Of a stretch of 64,000 nt of DNA, positions 35,936 to 48,700 are shown one piece after another; position 1 is the stretch's first letter; every line of letters begins with the position of its first letter. The notes beneath the pieces are model-generated. The model was not told the DNA's origin and made no database searches. It saw only the letters and a program-made list of their open reading frames with translations. Source of the stretch: Cyathus striatus. Lineage: Eukaryota > Basidiomycota > Agaricomycetes > Agaricales > Nidulariaceae. The stretch covers positions 3,844,001 to 3,908,000 of the forward strand of contig JAOVFP010000004.1 of the NCBI GenBank assembly GCA_025738555.1, read 5' to 3'. A program made the position numbers and the translations under genes.

Positions 35936-37849
35936 TCACTGGGTATCGAGTCTTGGCTCAAAAACAAAAGATCTGAAGATGAACTTCTCCTGTTTCTTTG
36001 CGAAGCTAAAGCTGATCGTAAGCACCAATTCCAGAGGAGAACATAAGGAAGGAGAACGGACCCGCATTCCGACAACATGATTTTGATCAATTAAAAATGT
36101 TTCAAATTTCACGGAGGAGCAAATTTGAGTATCTATGGAGATGCAGGGAAGCTTTGATACAATCCTTTTCTGGAAGACATTATCATCCGAAATAATGGAC
36201 TTGTGGGAGCGCAGTGTTCTTGTTGGAGTGGTCCGATACACACTGAGATTGTGTGTGGCCGACGAATGTAAGGGTTCAATTGCATTTCCCTCGAAACAAT
36301 CCACGTTGAAATCGAGTATACGTAGAGTTTGGGTGGAGAAGCCCCCGCCGAAGGGAGGGAAAACGATTCTTTGGCCATGAACGTATCTAACACAAAACTA
36401 AGTAAGTCTAACAATTAACAGCACATTAACGTCACAGCCGACATACCGCAGCCATGTGTTACGGGTAAGATCTGGTATAATCCGCGTTGAATCTTTGGAC
36501 CATTCCTCCCACCTGAGAGGTCGATCAGCTACAAACCCATGTTGATGCCGGGAAATAAAAAATAGTAACGTTCGATTGAGGACGAATATTGAGAACGGGT
36601 AAAGAGCAAACCGGACACCAGCTATGTATTGGGGAGAAATCACAAGAACAGCAATATCCGGGCGCGGATGTGGGTGGGTTGAGGAACCGAGAGGCCCTGA
36701 GTGAATCGCGATTGAACCAAGTTCAGCCTTGCTGCTTTTTTGTGGTAATTCAAGGCTAACAATATGAGTTGGTGGAGCTAGTGCTGATTCCGAGAAGGTA
36801 AAAAGTTCTATGGAGCCGTTATCATCTATGCAAGTTAACACAAAAGCATGAGGAGCTATGAGAGAGAAACCCATGACATGACGTGGTATTTCACACTTAT
36901 GGGAATCCTATGTTGCATTACTCAATAAAATATCACATCTGGGGAAAGTAGTGGATTATTCTTACTGTAAGCAAAATACCCAATTTCCAGTTCCATATTA
37001 GAAGTCGAGGCGAGAGCCACCCACTTCCCGTTGAATAGAAGACAGCCAACGTGTCATCCACTAGCTGGACACTTGACATTTGAACTTCATTTGCCCACAT
37101 ATCATCTGGAGGTATGAAGAAAGAAAGCAAGGGATTCTGAGCAGAAGGATGCGGTTTATACGACGAAAGTGTCCATAGATGAATGTGGACATCTCTACCC
37201 TCTGTTCGTGACAGTGGCCTCGCGTATCAATTAGCACAGTAAACTCCATCAAATGATAACTCATACACACCCTTGTACAGGCACAAAAAATACCACGAGA
37301 TCTTGACCTGGATCAATTGTAAAATCCTGAGGAATTAAACCAAGCTGTGTCTCGGAAACCCTGGGGAGAGTATCATCTTCGCCTGAGGGAAGATGCACAA
37401 GTTGGAAGTTACCGGTATGATCGATGCAAGAAAAGTGGCCATCAACCATTTCATATGCCTCCAAGCTAATCTTCGTCTTCACTTCAAACTGATTTCTCCA
37501 AGTAAGAGTAGACCACGCATGACGCTGCCTTCGTAAATTCTCAAGGCGTATTGCATAAGAGATGCCACTAGCTGAGGTGTCAATCAAGGATTGTCTCCCT
37601 AATTCAATGGTGTAACGGAACTCTGAGTTCGTCATAATCAGGTCGTATAGCGCACGGCAGGCCTATGGTTAATGTCCAGTAACCAGATTAAAGCATGTAC
37701 GAATTGCGTACCATGGCGCAGCGGATAAGGCTAACGCAATCTAAATGACGAAGAATTTCTTCGAATAGGTCTTGCGGAAGGTCGAAGAAGGGCCATGATG
37801 GGCGGTTAACTTGTGAGCAATTGTTAGAACCCAGAGTAAAATCGTGCAT
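35936..37849 (-). CDS. F-box protein with beta-propeller-like C-terminal part
   Basis: Start taken at 37849 (MHDFTLGSNNCSQVNRPSWP); a longer in-frame start at 37927 exists. The F-box is PFFDLPQDLFEEILRHLDCVSLIRCAM, directly joined over an intron (about 37665-37713) to ACRALYDLIMTNSEFRYTIELG, as in a large agaricomycete family. The C-terminal exons have repeated strands, for example FSCIDHTGNFQLVHLPSGED and LVVFFVPVQG, then RYVHGQRIVFPPFGGGFSTQ over the last intron. The C-terminal domain likely folds as a propeller or beta-rich receptor; substrate unknown. Divergent from GPI13. Confidence 0.72.
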
Positions 37850-38330
37850 AATATGAAATCTACAGAGGCTTGGACCGTCTGGTGGGATGGACAGGTGCGT
37901 TACTGAGGAAAGAGTGCGGGGAACCACGCCTTGGTAGGCTGTGATACATATTAGGACATAAGGTTATATAATAATAAATTGTCACGAGCCGGGCGAGTTG
38001 CGGGGTGCTCGGGGAAGACTTGACGCGTCTGGTTGGCGTAGTAAGATGGTTATAGGATGGGCAGAATATAAATTGATTTGTGAAGGTACGTGTGCGGGTG
38101 CTGGGAGCTGGAAGGGCGGAGGAAGCAAGTAACGTCATCAAGATGTGACTGGGAAAGAGGTTGAACGGTCGTCGACGCGGACAACATCGTAATCACTTTC
38201 ACCGTGCTTCAACCTTTAGTTTCAACCTCGACAACGTTCACACACAGCCAACGCTGACGCCGACATCCAAATCTTTGGAATTGGATCCTTAGTGGAAGTC
38301 GCCAGCTAGTAGATCTGCCTTGCTTCCGGA
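37850..38330. promoter_or_regulatory. Region between the F-box gene and GPI13
   Basis: 481 bases contain both promoters. A minus-strand frame at 37860-38141 (93 codons) has no recognisable domain and is probably 5' leader sequence. Confidence 0.45.
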
Positions 38331-41300
38331 ATGATTTCGAAGCGCCTCGTCCTTCTGCTCTGGGTATCCTTTCTACACATAGCAGGAATATACCTCTTTA
38401 CAAGAGGCTTCCTCTTAACCAGACTATCTCTAGAAGAATACTCTGACTGCCCACTTGCTCCTTGCTCTCTTCCACCAACACACAAACGAACTGTGCTTCT
38501 CATCATCGACTCCCTGCGGTTCGACTTCGTGACGCCGGACCCCCCTCAGCCCCCTTCTCCATTCCATCACAATATCTTGACACTTCCACAACGCTTGACA
38601 GAAAAGTACCCAAAGAAATCGTTCATTTTCAATGCTTATGCCGATCCTCCAACTACGACGCTTCAGCGAATAAAGGCGCTTACTACTGGCTCGCTCCCAA
38701 CGTTCATTGACATGGGCAACAACCTTGGAGCATCTTCCATTGACGAGGACTCAATTATCAAGCAGTTGAAACTTTCTGGGAAAAAGGCATGTAACATCGC
38801 GTTCTTACTCTCTGTGTATTAACGCGCAAAGTAAGGCAGCTTTTATGGGTGACGACACTTGGATGGCTGTATTCCCAGATTCGTTTGAAACAAACATGTC
38901 GTTCCCATATGACTCGTTCAATGTCGAAGATCTGCATACTGTTGACAACGGTGTTATCACACATCTTTTTCCTCTCTTGAAAGACGACTCAAAACCATTC
39001 GACTTCCTTATTGGTCACTTCCTAGGTGTGGATCATGTCGGGCACCGAGTCGGTCCTGACCATCCTAGCATGAAATCCAAATTGACGCAGATGAACGATG
39101 TCCTAACAAAAGTTGTGGATGAACTCGACGATGATACTCTGCTCGTTGTTCTGGGCGATCATGGTATGGACCGTTCAGGTGACCATGGCGGTGATGGTGT
39201 ACTGGAAACTTCTTCTGCGCTTTGGGTATACAGCAAAGGACGCGAGTTAACAGCTAATTCTGGATCCGTACCTTCTGGACTTCTCCAATACCGTACCTTC
39301 CCCGGCACTACCGTCCCTCATCGCTCCATCCAACAAATTGATATCCTCCCCACGTTGTCTCTTTTACTTGGCCTTCCTATACCATACAATAACCTTGGAA
39401 CAGTGATCCCAGAATTATTCTGGAGGGATCCCAAAGGTATGGAGCTGGAACGAGCGTTGGAATTGAACGCAGCTCAAGTCAAACGATATCTCGATACTTA
39501 CCGTTCAAAGCCTTCAGGTGGAGAGCTGGATGAGGCATGGGATAATCTTCAGGCAGCGTGGGCTTCCGCAGAGTCAACTGCATCTCCTGGTGAAACCAAG
39601 TTCATTCTCCTTTCCAATTATTCTCGCGTGGCGCTGGCTGCGTGTCGTGCGATATGGGCCCAGTTCAATCCTATCCTGATGGCGATGGGGTTGGCGTTGC
39701 TTGGAATGAGCATTTGCGCCTCTTGGGCAGCTTATTCTAGTATTTCACGTTCCAATAACAAATGGGATGACTGGCTCAAGGAACAGCTTCCTCGGATTGT
39801 GCGTGGGTTAGCTGGAGGTGCCGTCCTCGGGGTTGTGACGTACCTCCCACTTCAATCATATCTTCCCGGAATCGACGCCCTAGACTGTGTTCTTTTTGCT
39901 GCTCCACTTGTATCATCCGTTGTATTGATCCTCTCCTCTCCTCCGGTGGTATCGTTACAATCTCTCAAATCTATCCCGATTATTCTTGTCTTACATGGAG
40001 TCACGTTCTTTTCCAACTCTTTCACATTCTGGGAGGACAAAATTGTTCCCTTCTTTGCTGTTTCTTCGATTATACCATATGTCCTCACAGGTTTCTCGGC
40101 GCCAACGTCGAGATTACGATATCGTATTGTCGGGTTCTCTCTTCTTTATGCCATCAGTGTCCGACTCATGGCAATGAGCACAGTGTGCAGAGAAGAACAA
40201 CAACCCTATTGCCATGTAACCTTCTATTCTTCATCCTCCCTTTCCGCCCCTCCAATGATCTCGGTTATCCTTGCAATCCCAACGGCAATCGCTTTACCGG
40301 AAGTCATTCGGCGCTTCCTCAAAATTTCGCGCTCCGACGTTGGACTTGCGAAGCCTTTCCTTCCAGTAATCCTCACACCTACCTTGTTGGCTGCTGCATC
40401 GTACTGGATTGCCGAATGGGCCGAAACTGTCGACAAACTTGGGCACGAGTGGTCCCCCTTCATCAGAGTTATTAGAACGTGGATATCAAGAAGTGCAGTA
40501 GGCTGGATCCTCCTCGCCGGAACCACACTTTGGTACTTCATACCCCTCTGCCTTGAAATAGAGGTCAAACAAGTCGGTGAAAAGAAACAAGTCACCGTCC
40601 TCGGATTTGCGAATGCTTTCGGCTCCCCTTACCTCCTCTTCTGGTCCATCTCCCTGGGCTTAGTATACATTACTTCTCAACTTGTTGGCCAATTGATATT
40701 GGCATTGGGTACAGTCGCACTCATCTCATATCTAGAAGTTCTGGACAGTGTACGCGATGTGCAAGGAATGAATGCTGTATTCTCCTCTTCCATGCCCTCG
40801 GCGATCCTCGATCCAGGATATGCTGAAGCACAATCTTCCTCGTTCCAATTCAAAGATATCATACCCGTTGCTCTTCTCGGCCTCAACGCATTTTACAGCA
40901 CAGGTCATCAAGCTACTGTCTCTTCTCTCCAATGGAAATCGGCATTCATACTATCCCCTAACGTCGCCTACCCATATTCCACGATAACCATGGTACTCAA
41001 TACCGTTGGTCCTTTGTTCGTATTCACCCTTGCTGCACCCTTGGTTGCACTGTGGAACAGAGCCCCAATTCAAAGTAAGGACGGAATGGCGATTAGCGAC
41101 GTGCAAATTACAGGCGAAACGACGTTGGCAGCGTTAGGGATTATGAGTTACTATGCGACGCTTCTACTTGGGACATCAGTGAGCGCGGCAATTCTGCGGC
41201 GACACTTGATGGTGTGGAAAGTCTTCGCACCGCGGTTTATGTCTGGATTCATCCAAATGATAGCGGTGGACATCGCCATTCTGTTCGGAGTGGGCCTTGG

Positions 41301-41457
41301 TGTGCAACGCATTGCCAGTCGCGTGGCTACTATGTTCAAGGGCGTCGCTACGCCTACCGACACCAATACCGAACCCGCCAGTGATTCGAAAAAGCAGACC
41401 CAAAAACGCTCGGCACCATCCAAAACCCAAAATCTCAAAGCAAAGAACAATAGATAA
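38331..41457 (+). CDS. GPI13: GPI ethanolamine phosphate transferase 3 (PIG-O/GPI13)
   Basis: It adds ethanolamine phosphate to the third mannose of the GPI anchor, the position that is later joined to proteins, in the ER. Two exons, about 1,025 residues. The N-terminal signal-anchor (LVLLLWVSFLHIAGIYLF) is followed by an alkaline-phosphatase-superfamily domain with metal-site motifs (VLLIIDSLRFDF, MGDDTW, LIGHFLGVDHVGH, GDHGMDRSGDHGG). A C-terminal half has a dozen or more transmembrane helices ending in a lysine-rich tail. One intron at about 38792-38839 (GTAACA donor, GGCAG acceptor) gives KASFMGDDTW. The second exon (870 codons) is open without a break. It sits between two F-box genes, and the only other GPI-related gene is the anchored protein at 24.3 kb. 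Confidence 0.93.
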
Positions 41458-41846
41458 ATAGACGAAATTGTTGTTTTTGGTTGTGTTAACTATATAGTAC
41501 AATTGTAATCGAGCGAGATGGCGAGGTATAATACCACCAACTCGTGTATAGTAATTTATTTGTCCAAACGGACGAAACAGAACCGCAAAGCAGATTGTAA
41601 GTAAGAAGTATATTGTCCTTGAATGTCCCTGCTACGTAAACCGAAGAAGAAATTGTGAAATGAGATATTATGTACATTTTAGTTGCGCCTCACGTTGAAT
41701 GAGTATATTATAGCGATAGGATGTGAAAATTGCGAATATTAGTCGTATTTAAGGGAATAATACCCTCGCTCGATCCCTATACTGTAGGACCTCCAACTTT
41801 GGTGCCACCCTCTGTCTTAAAGGGGAACACCTGGCCTTGGTAGGCT
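41458..41846. other. Convergent 3' region
   Basis: 389 bases between two convergent stop codons, AT-rich, no feature recognised. Confidence 0.5.
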
Positions 41847-43078
41847 TCAGCTCCCGCAGAAATTGGTTGAAATGACGTTCTCCCTGTGCTCGTGGATGCT
41901 CAGTTCGATCAATGTCGGCATCTTCTCCAAGAACGCTATCAGATCCTGTTCACTCTGCATCGGTCCCTCGAGTTTTGCCCTGAGGAGACGGCAGGAGGAG
42001 CGGCCGACAAGCTCAGTGACAGCGCGGAAGGGGACCATGTTGCGCGCGTCGACGTCAAGGAGGATGAGAGAAGGTAGGCTGATCCACTGGAAGAAGGGAG
42101 ATGCAGCCACTTCAGGTTGGAAGTGAACTTTGAGGCTTTCAAGGTCTTCGACTTGGACCGGTTCCTGGGGGATGGGATATAGATTTTTCACAGGTCCGGT
42201 GTCACTGAATTCACAATCGACGAGGTTAGTTGCCCTACGAAGAACTTCGATACATTCGTCCATTGAGAACCAGCGGGCTTTGAGATCGGTAAGGTTTGAC
42301 CAGAGAAGATGGATCTTGACGAGGGAGCCAGTGCCGCCAAACGTCGTGAGCGCAATATCGGCTTTAGTGAGCTGGGGTGCAGTTTCAAAGACTGTGATAG
42401 GTTGTTCACGGGCGTAGATAGTGCAACGGACAGAGACAGAAGTGAGAATAGGAAGTTGGTCCCTGGCATGGTTGAGGACGCTTAGCCATTGCGGTGTAGA
42501 GATGTCGATACTTGTCCAATGCTTAGAGCGCGAAACGAGGAGAGGCAAGGCAGAGGAAGAACGATGACACCCATTAGGGTCAGCCTTCAACTTGACAGCC
42601 AAGGTACGTTGATTGGCACGGTCCAGCCATTGCTGTAGCAATTCGGTATGCAGGTCGTTTGTGTTTTGTCTGAGTGTGACATGGGGGGTGCTCCAGAGCT
42701 CGGAGGTTTTCCATGCGATATCGCGCCATGCACTGCAAATCTTGCCGAAAAATAGGGCGTTAAATTTTGGTGGGGGCGGCTTGGCCAGGCTGCGGTACTG
42801 CACGGCAGCTTCGGGAGCTGCGGGTTCCTCTTCCTGTTCTGATTCGATGGCAATAGCCATGATCTTCTGAAGGATTTCTTCGGGGAGACTGAGGATGGGT
42901 GTATGGCAGTTTCGTTGACGCAGGAGGGAATAACGCTGCTGGCGGAGGTTCTCGAGCAATTCGTCGGCCTGGATGATTTGTGCATCAAAGTCTGGCACTG
43001 TAAAAATGTATAATTTGTGGTGGTGACCAATGGTGGTCTACGTGGAGCTAGCTGGATGCCACAGTTTGGACAGGACAT
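41847..43078 (-). CDS. F-box-like protein
   Basis: Two exons: MSCPNCGIQLAP (start 43078), then an intron (about 42999-43041) and PDFDAQIIQADELLENLRQQ. A leading CPNCG pair could be a partial zinc motif or simply an extended N-terminus. Then comes an F-box-like ILSLPEEILQKIMAIAIES and ICSAWRDIAWKTSELWSTPHV, followed by leucine-rich segments (LPILTSVSVRCTIYA, LTKADIALTTFG, LESLKVHFQPE). This is typical of agaricomycete F-box families, probably a Skp1 adaptor with unknown substrate. It ends REN-VISTNFCGS near 41850. Confidence is lower for the first exon. Confidence 0.75.
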
Positions 43079-43598
43079 GATGAGACTATAAACAACAGTA
43101 AGGAAGGGCAGCTTATTAGAACGGGGGAGGAGTGTACCCTTTGAGATGGAGCGAGGGTTAGAACAGAATTGGAAGAATGCGGGCGAGCAATTGCAAGGCA
43201 GTTGGTGAATGCATGAGTCATATATAGGGCACCTCCTGACTTTGGACTGTAAACGTTGGAAAATGTGGGGTAATACGCTAATGCAGCTAATGCACAGGGA
43301 TCGTCTGCACTCTGCTCTGCTAGATCCACCCTGCTAGATCCGCCCGGCTTGTCCGGCATCCGTCGATCAGATGACCACCTCTTGGACTCGTCTTCAACAC
43401 CTTGGAATGTCATGATATGATACCCTGACAACAACTAGATACCACACCAATATACCTGCCTGTACTCTCAAACCACAATATAAAACAGCGATCCCCCTCG
43501 TACTCACACACTCCCATCCAAGCATCATCGATTATTTCATTCTTCCTCTCCCAAGACATCCAAGACCTATATCACGCGCCAATTCCAATTATTGCGCA
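43079..43598. promoter_or_regulatory. Region between the F-box-like gene and the AlkB-like gene
   Basis: 520 bases, including both 5' regions. No TATA box is obvious. Short frames only. Confidence 0.4.
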
Positions 43599-44839
43599 AT
43601 GTCCGAAACATCCCTATAACCCCCCACCCCAAATACACGCCGGTCTCCCGCACCATTTCTCTGGAAGAGTCTCGAAGCGCCGTCTTCCTCGTTCAAAGCC
43701 GCCGACGGCTCCTCTGCTTGGCGTCGGCGACGTTCTAGGAGCTGGCGACTCTTACCTTGTCGCCGATCTTCTCCCCCCAGAACTGGCACACACTGCGTTT
43801 CAACACCTTAGCGAACAAGTCCGATGGACGACCATGTACCACCGTGGTATCTTCGTGCTCATGTCTGCCAAGAATTTCGAACATTTATTTACAGCGGTTT
43901 TTAGGGGGCGAAGTGCCCAGAGAAGTTGCGGTCCAAGGTCAAGTGAACCAAGATGGGAGGTGAATTTGATTCCCTAAGACGTTGTCATTCCTCGCATAAG
44001 AAGCGACATTAACTGTGTTTTATTGTTTTTTAGTTTTCCCATCTATAGGCACCCTGCAGACGAATCACCGCCGTTGTCCCAGTACACTCCTATGGTGGCA
44101 CTGATCCGAGAGCATGTACAGAATGTGAGCAAAATACTTACACACTTTACGTGTTCCCTTGAATCCGCCAGGATGACCTACCTGCCGCGCCTTCTTCTAG
44201 GTAATAAACCACCCGGTGAACCATGTCCTGATTCAACACTATCGCTCCGGGAAAGACTACATTTCAGAACACTCAGACAAGACCATCGATGTCGTACGAG
44301 GCTCGAGTATCGTAAACGTCTCTTTGGGAGCACAGCGCACTATGACCCTCCGTCTGAAGAAGGACAACACCCAGGCTGTCTCGTCTGCCGCAACTACAGA
44401 AGCCGACGCCGAGATTAATGCAAATGAAGCTTCTTCACCAGCCACCAAAACCCCGCGCAGTGCACAACGTATTCCCCTGCCCCACAATTCAATGTTCGTA
44501 ATGGGACCCGAAACGAATATGAGGTGGTTGCATGGTATTGGGCATGACAACCGTCCTCTTTACACCAAAAGCGAAGAAGAGCAGTTCCAAGGCGGTGCGA
44601 GAATCAGCTTGACATTCAGGTATATCGGCACATTCCTGAGTGGAGATGAGAAGTATATTTGGGGACAGGGCGGGAAGGGTAAAACGAAGGAGGATAAGAG
44701 GTTGGTGGTGAACGGAACGAAGGAGGCAGAGAAGCTAATTGAGGCGTTCGGAGAAGAGAATCAGAGGAGTGAGTTTGAGTGGGATGCGGCGTATGGACAA
44801 GGGTTCGATGTGCTGCATTTCAGGGAGGTGGAAGGATAG
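43599..44839 (+). CDS. AlkB-like 2-oxoglutarate/Fe(II) dioxygenase, unclear N-terminus
   Basis: Possibly a DNA/RNA repair or tRNA-modifying demethylase. Exon 1 is disturbed: an ATG at 43599 reads six codons then stops, while a frame from about 43655 gives PTAPLLGVGDVLGAGDSYLV, DLLPPELAHTAFQHLSEQVRW and TTMYHRG, which I take as the real start of the conserved part. Three introns (about 43852-43909, 43961-44032, 44125-44201) link GGEVPREVAVQGQV, SFPIYRHPADESPP, and VINHPVNHVLIQHYRSGKDY. The Fe(II) site is seen as ISEHSD (His and Asp), a later His in MRWLHGIGHDNRP and an Arg before SLTFR. The fold is clear; subfamily uncertain. Confidence 0.8.
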
Positions 44840-45725
44840 AAGAGGTCTCCTTGTGGAAAGTAAGCTTGTGTGGGCGTCGAAAGCCTTCCATTCGATATGA
44901 TATTTTGCGCAGCAAGCGTCCTGTTATCGGCATGTGCGTTCATTCATGGAATAATTGGTCGAAAAATTAGGGAATTATTTGACGGGAAGGTGATGGTCGC
45001 AGTAGAATGGGCGCCTGCTGAGAAAAATGGAGGGCGGCCATAGCAACGTCTGCAACCCAGAGTTTATAGCCACCAAGGCTTTTTCATCAACCACCACCAT
45101 CTCGCTCGCTTTTACAGCATACCGCTGTCCGACGCTCATTTCAAAGGAAAGTTGTCCTTCACACCTTCACTTGAACCATTCGTTCGTTTCCTTTTTGTGC
45201 TTTCGCTTCCGTTTTGCTTCCACTTGGTAACTCTGCCGGACCAGATTCCGGCGCTAGATGCACTCGTGGGAGAGTGATAATTGTGATAGGTTAGGGTTCC
45301 GAACGAGGTAAGTCACTTGTTTTTGGTTCCATTTGGGGCAAAGTTCGTGTTCAGGCACTGGGCGACACTCTGAGAGGGCGTCTGTGTTTTGTCCTCTTTG
45401 GCTCCCCTGTTCAATTTGGGAGACCTGCTGCCTTTTTTTGTTCTTGCCTCTCTTTCCCCCGGTAAAGCCAAAAACACGAGGCCGGTCCCAGCATCACTCA
45501 ACACGAGGATCGCGCGTTCAGTGGTCATCTGGGGCTTTCAATCTTTAGGACGAGTCTATCTCCCTGCTCGCTCCTCTCCTCGTCTCCTACCCGACAAAAT
45601 ACATAACAATTAACGCGATACACTACGTCCTTGTTCTTCAAGACGACGACGAGGACGACGACATCTCGTCATCTTCCCCGTTCCGGCTTCTTGTTTCTCT
45701 TCTATAATATCATCCATCCTTCATC
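44840..45725. other. 886-base spacer and 5' leader
   Basis: Contains the 3' end of the AlkB-like gene and the promoter/leader of the next gene. Short overlapping frames exist on both strands; none is convincing. Confidence 0.45.
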
Positions 45726-48700
45726 ATGTTATTCAGCTCACGAATGTCACGACAGCCCACCCCGGAGGCGAACACTGCTACAAACCCCAATACAAACGAC
45801 GGCTCCCCTGTCTCAGCAGAGTCATCGCCTGTCGACCAGAGAGGAGACGTTTCCGAGCAGCCCTCTTCCTCCCATTCACCACACAGAATGTCCAAGGACT
45901 CAGAGGGCTATCCTTCATGGTTACCGAAGCGACCCCCGCCCCCAGCACCGGCATCGACCTTCCACTCGTCAACAGGTGGTATGCATGATCCGAGTCCAGT
46001 CGAACCGCCCCCTCAGTTTGTGGGCGGCCGCAAGCCTACACCCCGCTCAGTGCGCATCGTGAGCTTGCAGGACGACTTCACTGCTAGAACGGCGGCCGAT
46101 AACGACCGCAGGGTTCCCGCGGACCATATCCACCGCACCAATACCAGTACTGGTGCTAGGTTTGGTCTCGGGCTTCTGGCGCAGGTATTTCGCCTACGGT
46201 TTTTTCCTCAGATCCGTACGCATCGAGAATACCTCAGCCGAGATTTCATTCCCGAGGTCTTCACCTCGAACTCCTTCGAAATCCCTCGAAACTTTCACGT
46301 CTTTATTTTTATCTCTGGCCTCTAATTCTGTTCTACCACATCCCCCTTCAGACTTTTTTCGACTTCAACGCTGTATTTATATTAATTCAGTAAGTGTCGC
46401 ACTATTATCTTTCTCCCTTCACTGTTTCCATGTTTATGGCGACTCTTTTTTCTATTCTTGTCATCTCTACTCTTTGATACTATCACTTGTCATTTTATAT
46501 GTCGCGCTCTTGTTCCTGTCACTTTGACACTGACGTTATTCACAGAGTTTCGAAGTTTCCAAACCCGCAAGCGCCCGGTGTGCCTGGTTCCGGGAAGAAC
46601 TGGGCATTAGGTGCTGCCGCCTACGTCGCATGCTGGCTCGTATGGATACTGGTTGTCTTCATTGTATATGAACTCATTTATTCTTTCGTTCGACGGTGGC
46701 GAGTTAGTGAGTACCAATCCTCGTTTTTGGATTCGTGCCCTTGCTAATCGGCATCACAGAGCGTCCTTTGATGCTTCCCATCTATCTTTCTTCTCCATCC
46801 TTCAATTATGTTGCCTTGACCTCCTACGTCAACTTTTGCTTTCTCCAACACATTCGGTACACAGCGTTCTTCGGCGAGAACGGATCCATCCGAGATGGAC
46901 TTGCCGAGACGTTTTACTTCTTCTCCCAGAATCTTCCAACGGTCGCGCTACTCTTACCGCGCGCAGGATTATCCTTCGCACTTTTGCTATCCTTCTCTTC
47001 TCCCACGGCGGCAGAGCTCGACACAATAGGGAGCGGGCAGAGCATAGGACGTGATGGAACGTTCTTCCGACAGGACGGCAGCCTCTCAGGGTACGCCCGA
47101 GGCGTTTTGATTGCGAATTGCGCTTGGACAGCGTGGAGGATTCTGGTGCTCTTAATTAGCTGGTAGGTGTTTCATCGTGACGCGCATACTTGGATCCGGA
47201 AGCGAAGGAGCGGTAAAACTAATTTATCTCTTGGCTAGGATTGGCCTTTGGGTGTTCAGCGGTCAAGGTTGCGCAGGGCTTTGTGGGCCTAGGTATAGGT
47301 GGGAAGAAGAAGATCAGGAGAAGTCGCGCTATTCCGCGTATAGTGATGTCGGAGACGACCAGGCTGATTCTCTTCCATGGTCATGGAGGGAATGCTCCCG
47401 CCTTCGCATTCAGGATGCATACGAGTTCTGTCTTACGATTCGACCTTCTCTCCGCTGGTCTCATGGCAAGCCTCAGGATGGCATTGTACCAATACAGGAT
47501 GATATGCAGCAGGTTCTTGCGGCTGTTCTTCCTTCCGTGCCGCAACCTGCTCGGCGGGGTGCTCTTTCGGAAGACTTGTTCGAGCCTAAGGATCAACAGA
47601 AGATGAGTACCAGACTATCGGATATAATACCAAAGGCAGTTGTCAGCAGCGTGGACAAGGAAGCTCCTGGTGAAGGACCGCTGCGAGAACTTCCCTATCC
47701 GTTCACGAAACTTGGTGCAGGTAGGGTCAGTAGTCAAGATCAAGTTCCCTTCCCACCTTCGCAGGAGGGTAGCCCAGCACAAGGTACCACCAGCGCTAGT
47801 GATAGTGCAACAAGTGGCAGCGGTACCTCGGGTACTGAAGAAGAGGAGGAAGAGAAAATGAGGAGGAAGACGAGGATGATGATGACGATGATGATGATGT
47901 CGACGACGATGAAGCAGCCTCACCGGCATCAGATGAACGAGCGTCAGGTTCTATGTCATCTCTTGGACAGCCAGTCAACTCACGGTATCCGTTTCAATTC
48001 CGTCGTCCCGGCGGTGCCAATGCACCAGGTCATGGGCGTGGGGGAAGCACCTCTTCTGGTGCAGCGACCTCACATGGTACACGGTCTATGTTATCTGGCA
48101 GCGTCGTGTCCCGGTCAACTGGAAACCGACCTTCGACTGATTCTAACTCACAGAGTCCTTCGAGGCCTAGAGCAAGTCTTAGTCAGAGCAGCATGAGTGT
48201 CGTTGGTATCCCTGGTATTCCTATGCCTCCGAGACATCCTCAGCAACCCCGGAGACGCGCTGGCACTGTTCCTGTACATGCCAGTGGCTCTTCAGCCGGT
48301 TCAACAGTGGCGATGGCTGTCGAGTTTCCCAGTGTGCGGAGGCGAATGCGAGCCGATAGTGGTCCTGGTATTCCTCCGACGTACCAATCTGGTGGAGCTC
48401 AGTTTTATGATACCACAGATGAGGAGGAAGAGGTAGTCCCCAACGAACCTTCTTATGCTGACAATAACCCCGAGCCGGAAGGTTCGGACGAGGCTGGTGA
48501 GCGAGAGGACCGCGTCGGTCTCTTAGGACTCGTCGGCTCACGCACAAGCCTACACAACCGCGGCTCCCGCTCTCGTTTATCTCTTCCCAGCTCGTCATCT
48601 GGCTCTGGCTCAGGATCCTCTCGCTCAAGGTCGAACTCCCGCTCACGCGCAGATTCTGCACGGTCATCTGTGCGATCTCGTGCGAACTCGGTAAGCATAT

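Noticed and set aside
38788..38840. A GC-AG intron in GPI13
   Set aside because: Reading the intron from GCATGT gave an AAFMGDDTW junction, but a canonical GTAACA...GGCAG intron gives KASFMGDDTW with the motif intact, so no unusual intron is needed.
47842..47930. GAT/GAA-rich microsatellite as a separate repeat
   Set aside because: It lies within the coding frame as an acidic run and behaves as codons, apart from the one-base slip at the A-run.
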